From Rhodopirellula sp. (GTDB taxonomy: Bacteria > Planctomycetota > Planctomycetia > Pirellulales > Pirellulaceae), in the NCBI GenBank assembly GCA_002698965.1, contig PAAT01000035.1:1-60373 (forward strand): a stretch of DNA of 60,373 nucleotides, given 5' to 3'. Shown here piece by piece: positions 6,863 to 17,200 of this stretch (positions are counted from its first letter, which is position 1; the number at the start of each line of letters is the position of its first letter). The notes under the pieces are model-generated. The model was not told the origin of the DNA and made no database searches. It saw only the letters and a program-made list of their open reading frames with translations. The translations under genes and the position numbers were made by a program.

Positions 6863-8879
6863 TAAGCCAGAGAAATTTGATGTAAAGGGATTCAAAGATA
6901 GAGCACGAGGCTCAATAAAAAGTATATTTACACACATGTTTCCTCAAGGAAAAATGAGAGGAAACGAATTTATTATAGGCGATTTAAATGGAGCTCCAGG
7001 AGACTCCTGTTCTTTTAATTTAGATAAAGACGGAGTTGGTAGCGAATTTAATGGTGGTCAATCTTTCAGTGACTTTATTGATGTATGGCAAAAAGTATAT
7101 GGATGTAACTTTGCTGAAGCTGTTAAAGGTATATCAGAAAAATTTTCTATCCCTGTAATTAATACAGCACCTAAGCCAACACCAAAACCTCAAACATTAG
7201 AATACAAATATTATGATCGTAACAATGATTTGATATGCACTGTTATGCGAATAGAGTCTGGCAATGGAGAAAAAACTTTTAGACCTCGTTTAGTTACAGG
7301 GGAATATAAAATGCCTGAGATTAGACCTCTATATAATATACCAAACATAAAAGACGCTGATACAGTTGTCTTTGTTGAGGGCGAAAAGTGTGTTGATTAT
7401 TTATCTAAGAAAAATATAGCAGCAGGAAGTGCTATGGGTGGTGCTAATACTAATTTAGATAAAACAGATTGGAGTGTGCTCACAGGTAAACATTTGATTA
7501 TATGGCCAGATAATGATGATGCTGGCGTAAAATACGCTCAAAAGCTCTCTAAATACCTTGTAGATATATGTTCTTCTATCAGAGTAATAGATATACCAAG
7601 AGAAAAGAAAAAGGGTTGGGACGCTGCTGACGCAATAGAAGAAGGTTATGACATTGATGAATTACTTAGAACGGAAGGTTCTTCGCCTGTTAACCTTTTA
7701 AATAGCTCATTATCTGTTAAAAATTTAGTGCAAGGAGAAGCACCTTCTTATGAATATTTATTAGAATCAACATTACCTAAAGGCGTTGCCGGTATTTTAG
7801 CGGCATCAGGGGACACAGGTAAAGGTCTTTTGACTTTAGACTTGGGTATGAAGATAGCATATGGTAATATCGGCATCGACACTGCCTTTGATGCTACAAT
7901 AGTAAATAATGGCAATGTCGTCATTTTAACCGCAGAGGATGAAAAAGATGAAATACATAGACGAATTGAAAAACTGGACACTGAAGGTCGTAGATTTAGG
8001 GAAACAGGGTGTGAATTATATACTGTCCCTTTCCCAGACCACGGTGGAGTTACTCCTATCGTTGCAATCGAAAACGGTCGACCTGTTATCACAGATGAGT
8101 GGCGGCAGATTGAGCGACAATTATTGCAAATGGATAATTTGGCTCTCGTTGTTGTTGATCCTCTTGCTAGTTTTGTTCTAGCAGATATCAACGCTGACCC
8201 TTCACATGGTGCATTCGTAACAGGATACTTTGCAAGTTTAGCCACAAAGACTAAAGCTACATTTCTCATGGTCCATCATATGACCAAGATTGATATGAAG
8301 TATCCTGTTCGTACACCAGAACATGCAAGAAATTTAATTAGAGGAACATCGGCACTTGTTGACGGTGTTCGTTTTGCTATTGGTTTATGGCCCGCTCCAG
8401 AAAGTGAGGCTAAAACAGTCTGTCATAAAATGGAGGTTCCATTTAAAAGGAATAAAGTTATTTATGGTGCCGTTGTTAAATCTAATGGTCCTGTTAATAG
8501 AGAGGTTCGTATCTTTGTTAGAGATGAAGAGTCTGGTTTATTAGAAGGAACTTCACAAGATATATCTGTTGTAGACGAGCAGGATAAAGTTATAAGACTT
8601 AGAAGCCTTGTTCAAATAATTAAGTTAGCAGCACAAAAAGGTAATCCTTTTACAGTTACAGGCGAAGATGGTTTTGTAGCTCGTGAGGGCGAAATGCCTC
8701 CTGAGTTAAAAGGTGTATCTCAAAGTACATTCAGAAGATATGTATCAGAACTTATTGACGACAGAAAAATTGTCCGTGCAAGACTTAAAGAAAACACAGG
8801 TCAAGCAAAATACCTTGATGTACCTGAAGGGCCATTTGCTCATGGATATGGGGAATTGAGAGCAGGTAAAGTTACCTAG
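6816..8879 (+). CDS. Primase-helicase (TOPRIM plus RepA-type ATPase)
   Basis: 687 residues. N-terminal 120 residues are primase-like without an obvious zinc finger. The TOPRIM domain is at about 183-265, with FVEGEK (187-191) and the metal-binding DNDDAG (232-237). A RecA-fold RepA/AAA_25 helicase follows from about 320: Walker A SGDTGKG (331-337), NVVILTAEDE, and the Walker B-like LALVVVDPL. The Walker A lysine is followed by Gly instead of Ser/Thr, a known variant in RepA-like proteins. No DNA polymerase follows, so elongation is probably by the host enzyme. The end overlaps the convergent minus-strand gene by 8 bases. Confidence 0.87.
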   Translation: MNEEKSILDFNPSGRDKPEKFDVKGFKDRARGSIKSIFTHMFPQGKMRGNEFIIGDLNGAPGDSCSFNLDKDGVGSEFNGGQSFSDFIDVWQKVYGCNFAEAVKGISEKFSIPVINTAPKPTPKPQTLEYKYYDRNNDLICTVMRIESGNGEKTFRPRLVTGEYKMPEIRPLYNIPNIKDADTVVFVEGEKCVDYLSKKNIAAGSAMGGANTNLDKTDWSVLTGKHLIIWPDNDDAGVKYAQKLSKYLVDICSSIRVIDIPREKKKGWDAADAIEEGYDIDELLRTEGSSPVNLLNSSLSVKNLVQGEAPSYEYLLESTLPKGVAGILAASGDTGKGLLTLDLGMKIAYGNIGIDTAFDATIVNNGNVVILTAEDEKDEIHRRIEKLDTEGRRFRETGCELYTVPFPDHGGVTPIVAIENGRPVITDEWRQIERQLLQMDNLALVVVDPLASFVLADINADPSHGAFVTGYFASLATKTKATFLMVHHMTKIDMKYPVRTPEHARNLIRGTSALVDGVRFAIGLWPAPESEAKTVCHKMEVPFKRNKVIYGAVVKSNGPVNREVRIFVRDEESGLLEGTSQDISVVDEQDKVIRLRSLVQIIKLAAQKGNPFTVTGEDGFVAREGEMPPELKGVSQSTFRRYVSELIDDRKIVRARLKENTGQAKYLDVPEGPFAHGYGELRAGKVT

Positions 8880-9138
8880 CTAGTGGGTTATCGTTATTGC
8901 CGAGCTTATCAATCCTGTCCTCTGTTCTATCTAATCTCTGTTCTATGTTGTCGACCTTTGTCGATAGTTCAGCAATACTTGTATTAAGTGGGGTTAAATC
9001 AACTGCTTTAATTTTCTTCTTCTCAATATTATCGAGACGCAAATTGAACTGTCCCCAGGTGTAAAAACCGCCACCTATAGCAGTGATTACCCCTACTATG
9101 GTGATGTACTGTTGTAATTTAGGCAAGATATTTTTCAT
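8872..9138 (-). CDS. Single-TM coiled-coil membrane protein (holin/spanin-like)
   Basis: 88 residues. A membrane segment at about 11-28 (ITIVGVITAIGGGFYTWGQF) is followed by a charged heptad-like coiled coil (LSTKVDNIEQRLDRTEDRI). This is the plan of small phage membrane proteins such as inner-membrane spanin subunits or accessory holins. Last gene of the late minus-strand block, convergent with the primase-helicase. Confidence 0.6.
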   Translation of the reverse strand: MKNILPKLQQYITIVGVITAIGGGFYTWGQFNLRLDNIEKKKIKAVDLTPLNTSIAELSTKVDNIEQRLDRTEDRIDKLGNNDNPLAR

Positions 9139-9165
9139 TATTTACTCCATATATATTTCTTGACA

Positions 9166-9405
9166 TTACTTTTTACCGATATACAGACCAAACCAAGCAG
9201 CTCCAGCACCTACAATTACAGATACAAAAGCTGATTGTGAGTTAGTTGGGTCAGGTAAAGTCATAAACCAATCACATGTTTTATAAAACATAATGCCATA
9301 TAATGTTATTAATATTCGTGGAAAAACTCTCCACTTGTCAAAGCCTTCAGCGTTGTTATACCAAGACTTTTTTTCTACTTGTACTACTTTAACTTCTTCA
9401 GACAT
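9166..9405 (-). CDS. Putative holin-like membrane protein
   Basis: 79 residues. Two hydrophobic stretches (RILITLYGIMFYKTCDWFM and AFVSVIVGAGAAWFGLYIG) are separated by a short polar turn, with a charged N-terminus. The pattern is familiar from small holin-like proteins of marine phages. It lies directly next to the coiled-coil membrane protein, so the pair may be a lysis cassette. Confidence 0.6.
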   Translation of the reverse strand: MSEEVKVVQVEKKSWYNNAEGFDKWRVFPRILITLYGIMFYKTCDWFMTLPDPTNSQSAFVSVIVGAGAAWFGLYIGKK

Positions 9406-9585
9406 TTAAGACCTTACAGTTACCTGGTGTTCTATACCCCTGTATCTACCCAGCTGAGAACTTATCTCGTGAACTGTTACTAAAGGATAATCAAGACCTC
9501 TATATTTTTTATCCAGACCCTTTTCTTTATGAAGCAAAGGAAACTGAAAAGTTTTTAAATTTGTTTTGTATGTTCTTTCTGTCAT
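9406..9585 (-). CDS. Small hypothetical protein
   Basis: 59 residues, basic, starting MTERTYKTNLKTF. Its ATG overlaps the stop of the upstream gene (ATGA) and its stop abuts the next gene, which supports it as a real member of the operon. No family recognised. Confidence 0.55.
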   Translation of the reverse strand: MTERTYKTNLKTFQFPLLHKEKGLDKKYRGLDYPLVTVHEISSQLGRYRGIEHQVTVRS

Positions 9586-11507
9586 CTAAAAAACTCCATG
9601 TTTTGTGTTTGTATCAAGTTAGCTTGTTGATCTAAGTTTGTTCCTACCAAGCTATAATATCCGGTTATATTATCATCTAAAATTACATTTGCATATATAG
9701 TTCTTGGTTCATACCAATTTGAACCATCTGGTATGTTCATATTTTGATAAGCATTGAACCCAGCTGAATAACCCATATAAGCCAATAAGTTAGCTTGCCC
9801 TTGCGTGCTGTATTCTCCAGACTCGCTTTGGCTTCTTTCGTTTTCTTCCTGTTGAGATTGTATATTCTGAGCTACAATTTGGTCTGCTACTTGGTCTGCT
9901 TCCGATGCAGTCATAACAGAAGATGTAACGCTCTCTATCTGGTTCTCCATAGTTGTTACTTGGACCTCAGCCATAGCAACAGATGGTGTATTATCAACAC
10001 CAGGCATTGGCATTACAGTAATAGATTGCAATACAGTATTGGTCTGCACTTGATCAGCAGCAACTTGGTTCGACACGGTAGGTGAATTAACATTCCCTAC
10101 TGTCGTACCAGAAACGCTTACAGAACCACTGTTATTACTGTCATTACTTGTGCTATTTGCTGATGTGTAACTACCTCTAACAACGCTTGTAACAAGGTCA
10201 GAGACAAGGTTTCTTGTTGTTATTATATTTCTTCTCGTAGCTCCTTTTTCTTCTTGCTCTTCCTCTACTTCCTCTGGTGTTATTTCTTCTATAGCTTCGT
10301 CTAATGCCTCTTCCTCTTCCTCTATTGCTTCCTCTTCATCAAAAAACTCTTCTACAACTTCAGCAAATTCTTCCTCAGAAATTTCTTCTTCCATAAACAC
10401 AAGAAAGTCCTCTTCCATTCTTTCGTGCACTTCTTCAAAATGTTGAATAAATTCTTCTTCTTCAATTTCGACTATTTCTAAAAAGTCGATTTCTTCCAAA
10501 TCAGGCAATGGATCAAAATACTCAATATCATACTCGCCATCAAGATGTATAAATAATGTATCATCTTCTAATTCAAACTCTTGACTAGGTTCAATATCGT
10601 TAAAGATAAGAAAAGTATCATCATAATGACCATCATCACTCCAATCACCGTCATCCGCAAAAATAACTGAAATGGCGAAAGGTTGTTCATCTTCGTCCAT
10701 ATCGAATCCGTAAAATGTCGTATCTTCATCATATCCATATATTATATCCTCACTTATCCCATAAAGATAGTCATCATCCTCAAAATTGTTGCCTAAATCA
10801 TACACATCACACAGTGTAGAAAAGCTAGAATCAATTAAACATTCAGAGGAAAGGTTGCTAAAAGACTCATCAATAGCTGTACTTACACTAAAATCATCTG
10901 TCTCAATAAAAGTTGTACTATTAGTGTCTTCATACCGCATATAAGTTAAAGCTTCATTGTTGCCTTGGATTCCGATGGTCAAATCGTGATTCTGGATACG
11001 AAGCTCATCGTAGCGAAAAGCAATTTCATTAGTCGTTTCATATAATATAGCTTGGAAAGTACTTTTTAACCCATTACTGTATTCAGAAACATTGTCCCAC
11101 ATGATGACAAAATATTGATCTGTATCTGCTGTTTGTCCAAAGGTCTGTATGTAGGGAGATTGATTGCCACTAGACCTTCTAATAAAATCAGACCATGCAG
11201 GAAAGACAGAATAGTTAAATGAAGTAGCTGGGAGCGTTTCCGATCTGTAATTTCTTACCCTTGGCACAGAAAAATTTGACTGGAAAGTAAAGAACCCGTT
11301 CATAGATATATTTACTTGAGAGAAGGTCTGATCATAAAAGGTAAAATCGAAACCGATATTTTTCATCCCAGACATCGAATCGTCGCCGAGGCTTAATCCT
11401 TGGCCAGTTCCAGTTATATCAATAACAGGATCAGAACCAATTGTGAATACAGGGTCTGTCGCCCAGGCAGATGTCGTTAAAAATAATAGTGTAATTAGCC
11501 GGAACAT
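9582..11507 (-). CDS. Secreted beta-sandwich protein with long acidic tail
   Basis: 641 residues. A signal peptide covers 1-16 (ending SAWA). Residues about 35-215 look like a NIDO-type extracellular domain: IGFDFTFYDQTFSQVNISMNGFF, then FPAWSDF, YFVIMWDN, a FQAILYETTNEIAFRYDEL strand pair and LTIGIQGN. Next is an Asp/Tyr-rich segment, then about 110 residues dominated by Glu (340-420), then Ser/Thr/Val/Gln-rich sequence. A Sec-exported protein in a phage late operon is unusual; it could sit on the cell surface or in the periplasm before lysis, or be a virion protein. Function unknown. Confidence 0.7.
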   Translation of the reverse strand: MFRLITLLFLTTSAWATDPVFTIGSDPVIDITGTGQGLSLGDDSMSGMKNIGFDFTFYDQTFSQVNISMNGFFTFQSNFSVPRVRNYRSETLPATSFNYSVFPAWSDFIRRSSGNQSPYIQTFGQTADTDQYFVIMWDNVSEYSNGLKSTFQAILYETTNEIAFRYDELRIQNHDLTIGIQGNNEALTYMRYEDTNSTTFIETDDFSVSTAIDESFSNLSSECLIDSSFSTLCDVYDLGNNFEDDDYLYGISEDIIYGYDEDTTFYGFDMDEDEQPFAISVIFADDGDWSDDGHYDDTFLIFNDIEPSQEFELEDDTLFIHLDGEYDIEYFDPLPDLEEIDFLEIVEIEEEEFIQHFEEVHERMEEDFLVFMEEEISEEEFAEVVEEFFDEEEAIEEEEEALDEAIEEITPEEVEEEQEEKGATRRNIITTRNLVSDLVTSVVRGSYTSANSTSNDSNNSGSVSVSGTTVGNVNSPTVSNQVAADQVQTNTVLQSITVMPMPGVDNTPSVAMAEVQVTTMENQIESVTSSVMTASEADQVADQIVAQNIQSQQEENERSQSESGEYSTQGQANLLAYMGYSAGFNAYQNMNIPDGSNWYEPRTIYANVILDDNITGYYSLVGTNLDQQANLIQTQNMEFFR

Positions 11508-12445
11508 ATCTTGTGCTTAGGATACTTCTTACAGAAGTCGCCTTTTCTATATGCTTTTATTTCATAACCAGTAAGTTCTTTTTTTACTTCGTCCCAGTCT
11601 GGTCTGTCTTCTGGATTTTGTTCCCATGCAACTTTTGCCTCTTCACCTATCTTACCTTTATACGGGCAGGGACTGCCGGCTTGCATCATCGAACGCCACA
11701 CGCGAGCATCCTCACAAAGTAATGCAACGGCTGCGACCTTCATCCCCATATCATAGAGACCTTTGGAAAGTTTTAAGCGTTCGCAGTTTTCGTCTCGTAC
11801 ACTTCTTCCGGTAGATATACCAAAGAACTGTGTTTGGACTGCCGATGAGGCCCCCGAAGTGCATAGGTCCTGGGAATAGGACATGATGGAAGGAGCCACC
11901 GCTGACGGAGGCGGACTTTTAACTCTTTGTGTCACCTTTTGTGAACTTTGGCTTGTAGAATTATTTGTGTTCACATTTTGTGAAGTATTGTTATTTGTGT
12001 TCACATTTTGGTTGCTCGTTGTAACATCGGAAGTTGATGAGCTGACATTGTTGTTGTTGTTAGTATTTGTTGAAACACTTGTTGAATTGTTCGTATTCAA
12101 GTTGGTATTTTCTGATGTAGAGTTGTTAGTTATCAAAGAAGTGTTGTTAACATTTTGCGTCTGATTAATCGTGCTTGTTACCGTTGATGTGTTCACATTT
12201 GTATTGTTCGATGTAGAATTATTAGTCTGAGAAATTGTCGTGTTGTTGGTATTAAAATTAGTATTCGTGTTCGTGCTAGTGCTTTGATTTACATTGGTAT
12301 TATTATTGGTGTTGGTATTATTGCTAGTAACAGTAGAAGTCGTCGTAGTCGTATTTGTTATGTTGCTGTCCTCAGCTATAACAATAGAACTAACAACTGC
12401 TACTGATACAAAAATAATTAAAAGGTCTCGTAAAGTTTGTCTCAT
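11495..12445 (-). CDS. Secreted Asn/Thr/Ser-rich protein with conserved Cys domain
   Basis: 316 residues. A signal peptide or membrane anchor covers about 1-24 (LLIIFVSVAVVSSIVIA). Residues 27-170 are almost only Asn, Thr, Ser, Val and Gln in irregular repeats. The C-terminal 130 residues are a normal folded domain with paired cysteines (DLCTSGASSAVQTQFFGIS, DENCERLKL, LLCEDARVW, CPYKG). It overlaps the NIDO-like gene by 13 bases, so the two exported proteins are probably made together. The C-terminal domain recalls a family in marine phages; no function is known to me. Confidence 0.7.
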   Translation of the reverse strand: MRQTLRDLLIIFVSVAVVSSIVIAEDSNITNTTTTTSTVTSNNTNTNNNTNVNQSTSTNTNTNFNTNNTTISQTNNSTSNNTNVNTSTVTSTINQTQNVNNTSLITNNSTSENTNLNTNNSTSVSTNTNNNNNVSSSTSDVTTSNQNVNTNNNTSQNVNTNNSTSQSSQKVTQRVKSPPPSAVAPSIMSYSQDLCTSGASSAVQTQFFGISTGRSVRDENCERLKLSKGLYDMGMKVAAVALLCEDARVWRSMMQAGSPCPYKGKIGEEAKVAWEQNPEDRPDWDEVKKELTGYEIKAYRKGDFCKKYPKHKICSG

Positions 12446-12448
12446 TTC

Positions 12449-12568
12449 TCATTTCTCTTTACTCTCCTCTTTCTCTGATTTACACACGCCTTGACACTTA
12501 TAGTCAACCGTTTTCTGTTCTAAAGGCACTTCTTTACAACATTTTTTTTCTTCATTAGAAATTAACAT
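12449..12568 (-). CDS. Very small Cys/Lys/Glu-rich protein
   Basis: 39 residues with CC at 9-10 and two further cysteines (CQGVC). Its ATG lies inside the end of the upstream gene (14-base overlap) and its stop is four bases before the next ATG, so it fits exactly between two genes. Reality inferred only from this fit. Confidence 0.4.
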   Translation of the reverse strand: MLISNEEKKCCKEVPLEQKTVDYKCQGVCKSEKEESKEK

Positions 12569-14216
12569 TTGCTGCTAATGCTCTTAACTGTTCTGGTGAA
12601 ATGTTTTGAGGTGCTTTTTGTACGCCACTATAATTAGCAAGGTCTATAATTCCTCCACCACCAGCTTGTTTTTGTTTAGCTAATGTTTCTAAATCACCTA
12701 TCAATGATTTATAAAAATCTTTTCCAGCATTTTCACCTTTAAATGTTCTTCTATAAATATTACCACCGTCTCTTGTTGATTGATCTTTTCCATCAAAATA
12801 ATCTAATCTTTGTCTAAATCCTGTAACATCTCTGTTACCAATGTTATATGCAAGACCATCTCTACCACCATAGTTAACTTGAATATCACCTTTTAAATCA
12901 ACGCCATATTGTTTTTCAAGTTCTTGAATTAATGGAATAATTGGTTCCATTATTTTCATAGTTTGATCTACATTTTCTTGACTATATTTTTTACCCTCCA
13001 TACCAAAACTTAATGGTTTAAACTCATCTAAGTCAATTGATGTGTAGCCTGTTTTGTTAGATGGTTTTTTGTTCATTAAAAGGCTAGCAACTAAAGCTGC
13101 ACCTGCGAGCCATGGGGCTGCTGCTCCAAGCCATGTTTGTGTTCCAGCTGCTGTTGTAGACAATCCAGTTATACCAGAGGCTCCAGCTCCCGCTAAAGTT
13201 CCAAGCCCAGATGCTAAAGATGGATCGTCAATAAAGTCAGCTAAAGATAATACACCACCAACAGTTCCGAGAACATTACCTATACTTGTTATACCTTGAC
13301 CAGGGTTTCCGCCGCCTAAAAATCCAGTAGCATTCGATCCAGTTCCTGAAACACCAGGAATCCAAGATCGAGGTGCGTTAAAGAAATTTCCTACTTGCTG
13401 GAAAAAACCAGGGTCGGCATCTGTAAGGTTGGGCGTTTGACCAGAAATATATTGATTAGCTGTTGGAGCTAAATCACCACCAAATACACTTGGTTTTCCT
13501 CTAATGTAATTCCAAAAATCTGCTATTTCTGCTCCTGGTTTCATCATAGCCGGTGAACCATTAGCATTTAACAAAATGTTTTGTGTGCCTCCTGCCATTG
13601 CAGGAGCTAAATTAGAACTTCCTAGTGCTTGACCTAAACTTCCAATACCTGATGCTATAGCTGAATCTATTGGTCGAGCCCACTGTTCAAGTGCTCCACC
13701 TTTTTCAAAAAATCCTTTATCATCTTTAAACCAATTTAAAGGATTTAAAGAACCCATATTACCTTTCATTGATGCAAAACCAAGAGTTGGTAATCCAGCA
13801 TAATCTAATAATGTTCCAACACCAGTAGTAGCGGCTCCAATTTTTAAGGCATCTTTTACTGCGTCTCCTAATGATGGAGTTCCAAAACCCATTGTTCCAG
13901 ATTCATAACCTAAATTATCCATAGGATTATAACTTTGCACTGGTGTGTTACCTGCAAGACCTGGAGGTGTGCCTCCAAAAGTTACACCTTGTCCTGTTCC
14001 TAATCCTACACCTGGCCTTAAAGGAACACCTTTATAATTAGGGTCTGCATAAGCATAAGAAGGAAGACCGCTAGTAGGTATTTTTGCACTTCCTCTTGGG
14101 TCTCTTTGTAATAATCCTACAATATCAGAACTTAAAACATTTCTTCGTGAAGGGCTTCTATATCCGTAAGCAGAAGATGATTTTGGAAAAAGCTGTGGAT
14201 TAGTTAAAGGTGGCAT
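12555..14216 (-). CDS. Virion ejection/internal protein candidate
   Basis: 553 residues. N-terminal half is Gly/Pro/Asn-rich and low in charge; about 315-385 is a Gly/Ala-rich hydrophobic stretch with a possible membrane helix (WLAGAALVASLLM); the last 150 residues are ordered, with a YGVDLKGDIQVNYGGRDG-type segment. It follows three other large Gly/Ala-rich genes, as in podoviral ejection-protein blocks. Family unnamed. Confidence 0.6.
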   Translation of the reverse strand: MPPLTNPQLFPKSSSAYGYRSPSRRNVLSSDIVGLLQRDPRGSAKIPTSGLPSYAYADPNYKGVPLRPGVGLGTGQGVTFGGTPPGLAGNTPVQSYNPMDNLGYESGTMGFGTPSLGDAVKDALKIGAATTGVGTLLDYAGLPTLGFASMKGNMGSLNPLNWFKDDKGFFEKGGALEQWARPIDSAIASGIGSLGQALGSSNLAPAMAGGTQNILLNANGSPAMMKPGAEIADFWNYIRGKPSVFGGDLAPTANQYISGQTPNLTDADPGFFQQVGNFFNAPRSWIPGVSGTGSNATGFLGGGNPGQGITSIGNVLGTVGGVLSLADFIDDPSLASGLGTLAGAGASGITGLSTTAAGTQTWLGAAAPWLAGAALVASLLMNKKPSNKTGYTSIDLDEFKPLSFGMEGKKYSQENVDQTMKIMEPIIPLIQELEKQYGVDLKGDIQVNYGGRDGLAYNIGNRDVTGFRQRLDYFDGKDQSTRDGGNIYRRTFKGENAGKDFYKSLIGDLETLAKQKQAGGGGIIDLANYSGVQKAPQNISPEQLRALAANVNF

Positions 14217-17200
14217 TTATCTTCTCCTCACCAAATCTTGATTTTTTGGGTTGTTTCCAGCAAGAGCCCTTCGTCTATCTATTTCTGTAAATATTGTATC
14301 ATCAAAAGTTTGAACATTTGGAAGTCTAGTTGGAGTTTTATATCGAGATGAAAATTTTCTTGAGCCACCAGTAAATTGATTTACAAGATTATTAGCTATA
14401 TTAGGACCAGCTGCTAATACTTGCGAACCTGTGTTTGCTAGTCTATCGGCTATGTTTGATGTTCTTTGTTTAATACCTTGTGCATCTCTTATTTTTTTTA
14501 TATCAGTTGCAGACGGACCCATTCTATCTCTATCACCTTGTCTATCTCTAGCTGTAAGGTAAGTTAAATCTCTTAAAGTTTTTGCTGTTATTTGTCTGCC
14601 TAATTCACCTTTTGTTAAAGTTTTTTGCGGCAATGCTGATTTTGCTAAAATTTTCATAAATTCAGGTTTTAACATTAGTTTGCTTAATGCAACTATAGCA
14701 GCACCAGCTAAGACTAAACTTGCACCACCAGTAATCATTGCTGCATTAAGACCTAATAAACCTCCAGCTATTGCCATAGGAGCTCCTGCAACTTGCATAG
14801 CAAAAGCAGCAGCAACAATACTTCCCATGCTAGTGCTTTTATTTGATTTTTTTGCTGCATTAGAAATTGTTTTTAATGTTTCAAAAGGATTTTTTCCTTT
14901 AAAACTTCCCTTACCTCCTGTTCCTTTAAAGACGATGTTAAATCTTTTTGGGTCCATATTACCTATTACTCTTTGAACATTAGCATCACTAAATAAATCA
15001 ACAACGCTTTGAAGTGTTATTTGGTCAGTAGCATCTAAACCTTCAAACCCAAGGTCTTTTATAAACTTATCCATAACACGAGATTGAAGTTGTTCTAATT
15101 CTTCAGGTGCCATTTTATTAATAACTTTTTCAATATCTTTTGTAGACCTATCTTTATTAAATAAATCATCAACAAATTGATTAAAATCAGAATCATTTGT
15201 TAATTTATAATCTTGATCTCTTAACTTTGTTATAAATTGATCATTATTCCACTTATCTAAATCTCTTTGAGCTTTTGAAAAATTTTCTAATGCTTCATCT
15301 AATCCTTGTGGATTAGCGTCATTAAGCACACGATTAACTTGTGCTAAACCATTTTGTAATCTATTTGCAATATCTGGTGGCACATCAATACCTGATACAA
15401 CATTGTCAAGTTTATTAGAAAAATCTAATAATTCTTTTGCTGTTTTTTCACCAAATATAGTTACAAGAGAACTTTTGGCTCCAGGTTTTCCTACATCATC
15501 AACTCCTAATTCATCAATAACTTTTCTAATATTTCTTAAACTTAATTGTCCTTCTTCATTAATCATTCTTCTAAGCGTAGCTCTTTTAAGTTCATCTCTT
15601 ACAAAATTTTCTATTTCATCAATAGACATATTACTATCAACAAAATTAATTTTATCTTGTTGTGCTAATTTATCAGCTGGTCTTGATCCAGGTTTAAACA
15701 CTGCTTCAGCAACATCACTATCCATTGGACCACTTTGTATTGCATCGTAAGCAGTTTTTTGAGCACCTGTTACAGTTCTAATTGGTTGACCTGCATCATC
15801 AAGGGCAATATCAAGATATTCATCAGGCATTTGTTTGCTTGGTTGATAAATAGATTTTCTTTGTTTTTTAATAGTTTCAGTAAAAAACTTCATAAAAGAT
15901 TCTAAACTTTCTGGATTGTTTGGGTCTAATAAAACATCTATTAAGTTATTATAATTTACCTCTCCGTCAGCAACCCTTATTGCTAATTCTCCTAAACCAT
16001 ACTCTTCAAATATTTTCATTTGATTTTTGCTGTCAATCGTTATGTCTTTAATAGCAGCATTATATTCATCCATTTGAGATAAACCCTTACTAATAAGATT
16101 TTTATCAGCTCCAGGTTTCGCTTTTATTTTTCCGGCTCTTGCTTGATTTATTGCGTTATCTAATGCAGCTGTTGCAATATCATTATCTTCAATAGCAGCG
16201 TCCCACAATTTTCGTGTATCAAATTTAGAACCTTGTACCCCATCTAAAGAAATTTTTCTCATTTGCTGAATAAGTAAATTAGATTCTGCTGGAGATATGT
16301 ATAATGGTTTAATAACTTGTCCAGTTTCAGGATCAATATTATCCCAAATTTTTGCTAAAGGGCCTCCTTCTTCAATTATTACATCTTTAAAAGAACCTTT
16401 TACTTTTGCTAGTTCTTGAGAAATTCTTTGAGTTCCAATAAAGTTTTGAGAACCACCAGTAGTTACTAAAAGAACATCTCCATTATCACCAATTAAAAAT
16501 CTTAAATCTTCTACATTTTTATTTCCTTTTAAACCTTGTAAATAATTCATTGAATTATTAGTTATGGCACTAGAACTTCCTTTTATATCGTTAATTCTAG
16601 CACCCATGGTATCTAAAGCCTCATCTAAACCAACAAATAATTCATCAACATTTTGAAGACCTTTTCTACCTAGCACCTCTGCTGTTTTCATTGCTTCCAC
16701 ACTACTTAAAGCAACAGCTTGATTAATAGTGTCATACATATCTGCTATATCATTTATTGGGATTTCACCTTTTTGCGATAACCTTAATAAAGCTCCTAAA
16801 CCATCAGCCGCAGCAGCTCCAAGATTTGCTCTATGTGTTTTTAATGCCTTTTGTAAAAGTTTTCCTTCTCCATTAAGGTGCATTTGAAGTGTTTCAATTA
16901 ATTCTTTATCTGTAAAATTTTTTAATTCAGACGGAAATTGTTCTTTAAGTTCTTTAAGTGCAACTCGTGCATTTACTTTATCTCTTGTAAGATTACCTTT
17001 TCCTATAGCATCTATAGCCGCCATAATTCTTCCTCTTACAGGAGATTCCATTTCATTAAATATATCAACAAGATAACCTCTTTGTACTCTATCCATAATA
17101 CTGTTTTCGTCAGCTTTTAAAATTCCTGTTTCTTGCCAATTTTTATACGCCTGTTCTCCATAAACTTCTTTTGTAAATTTTGTAGCACCCTTTGTTTTTA

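Noticed and set aside
7748..8269. 173-residue minus-strand frame
   Set aside because: Lies wholly inside the primase-helicase gene on the opposite strand, with Ser/Pro/Arg-rich composition typical of a reverse reading of a real gene.
15403..15750. 115-residue plus-strand frame
   Set aside because: Antisense to the 1357-residue ejection protein and low in complexity.
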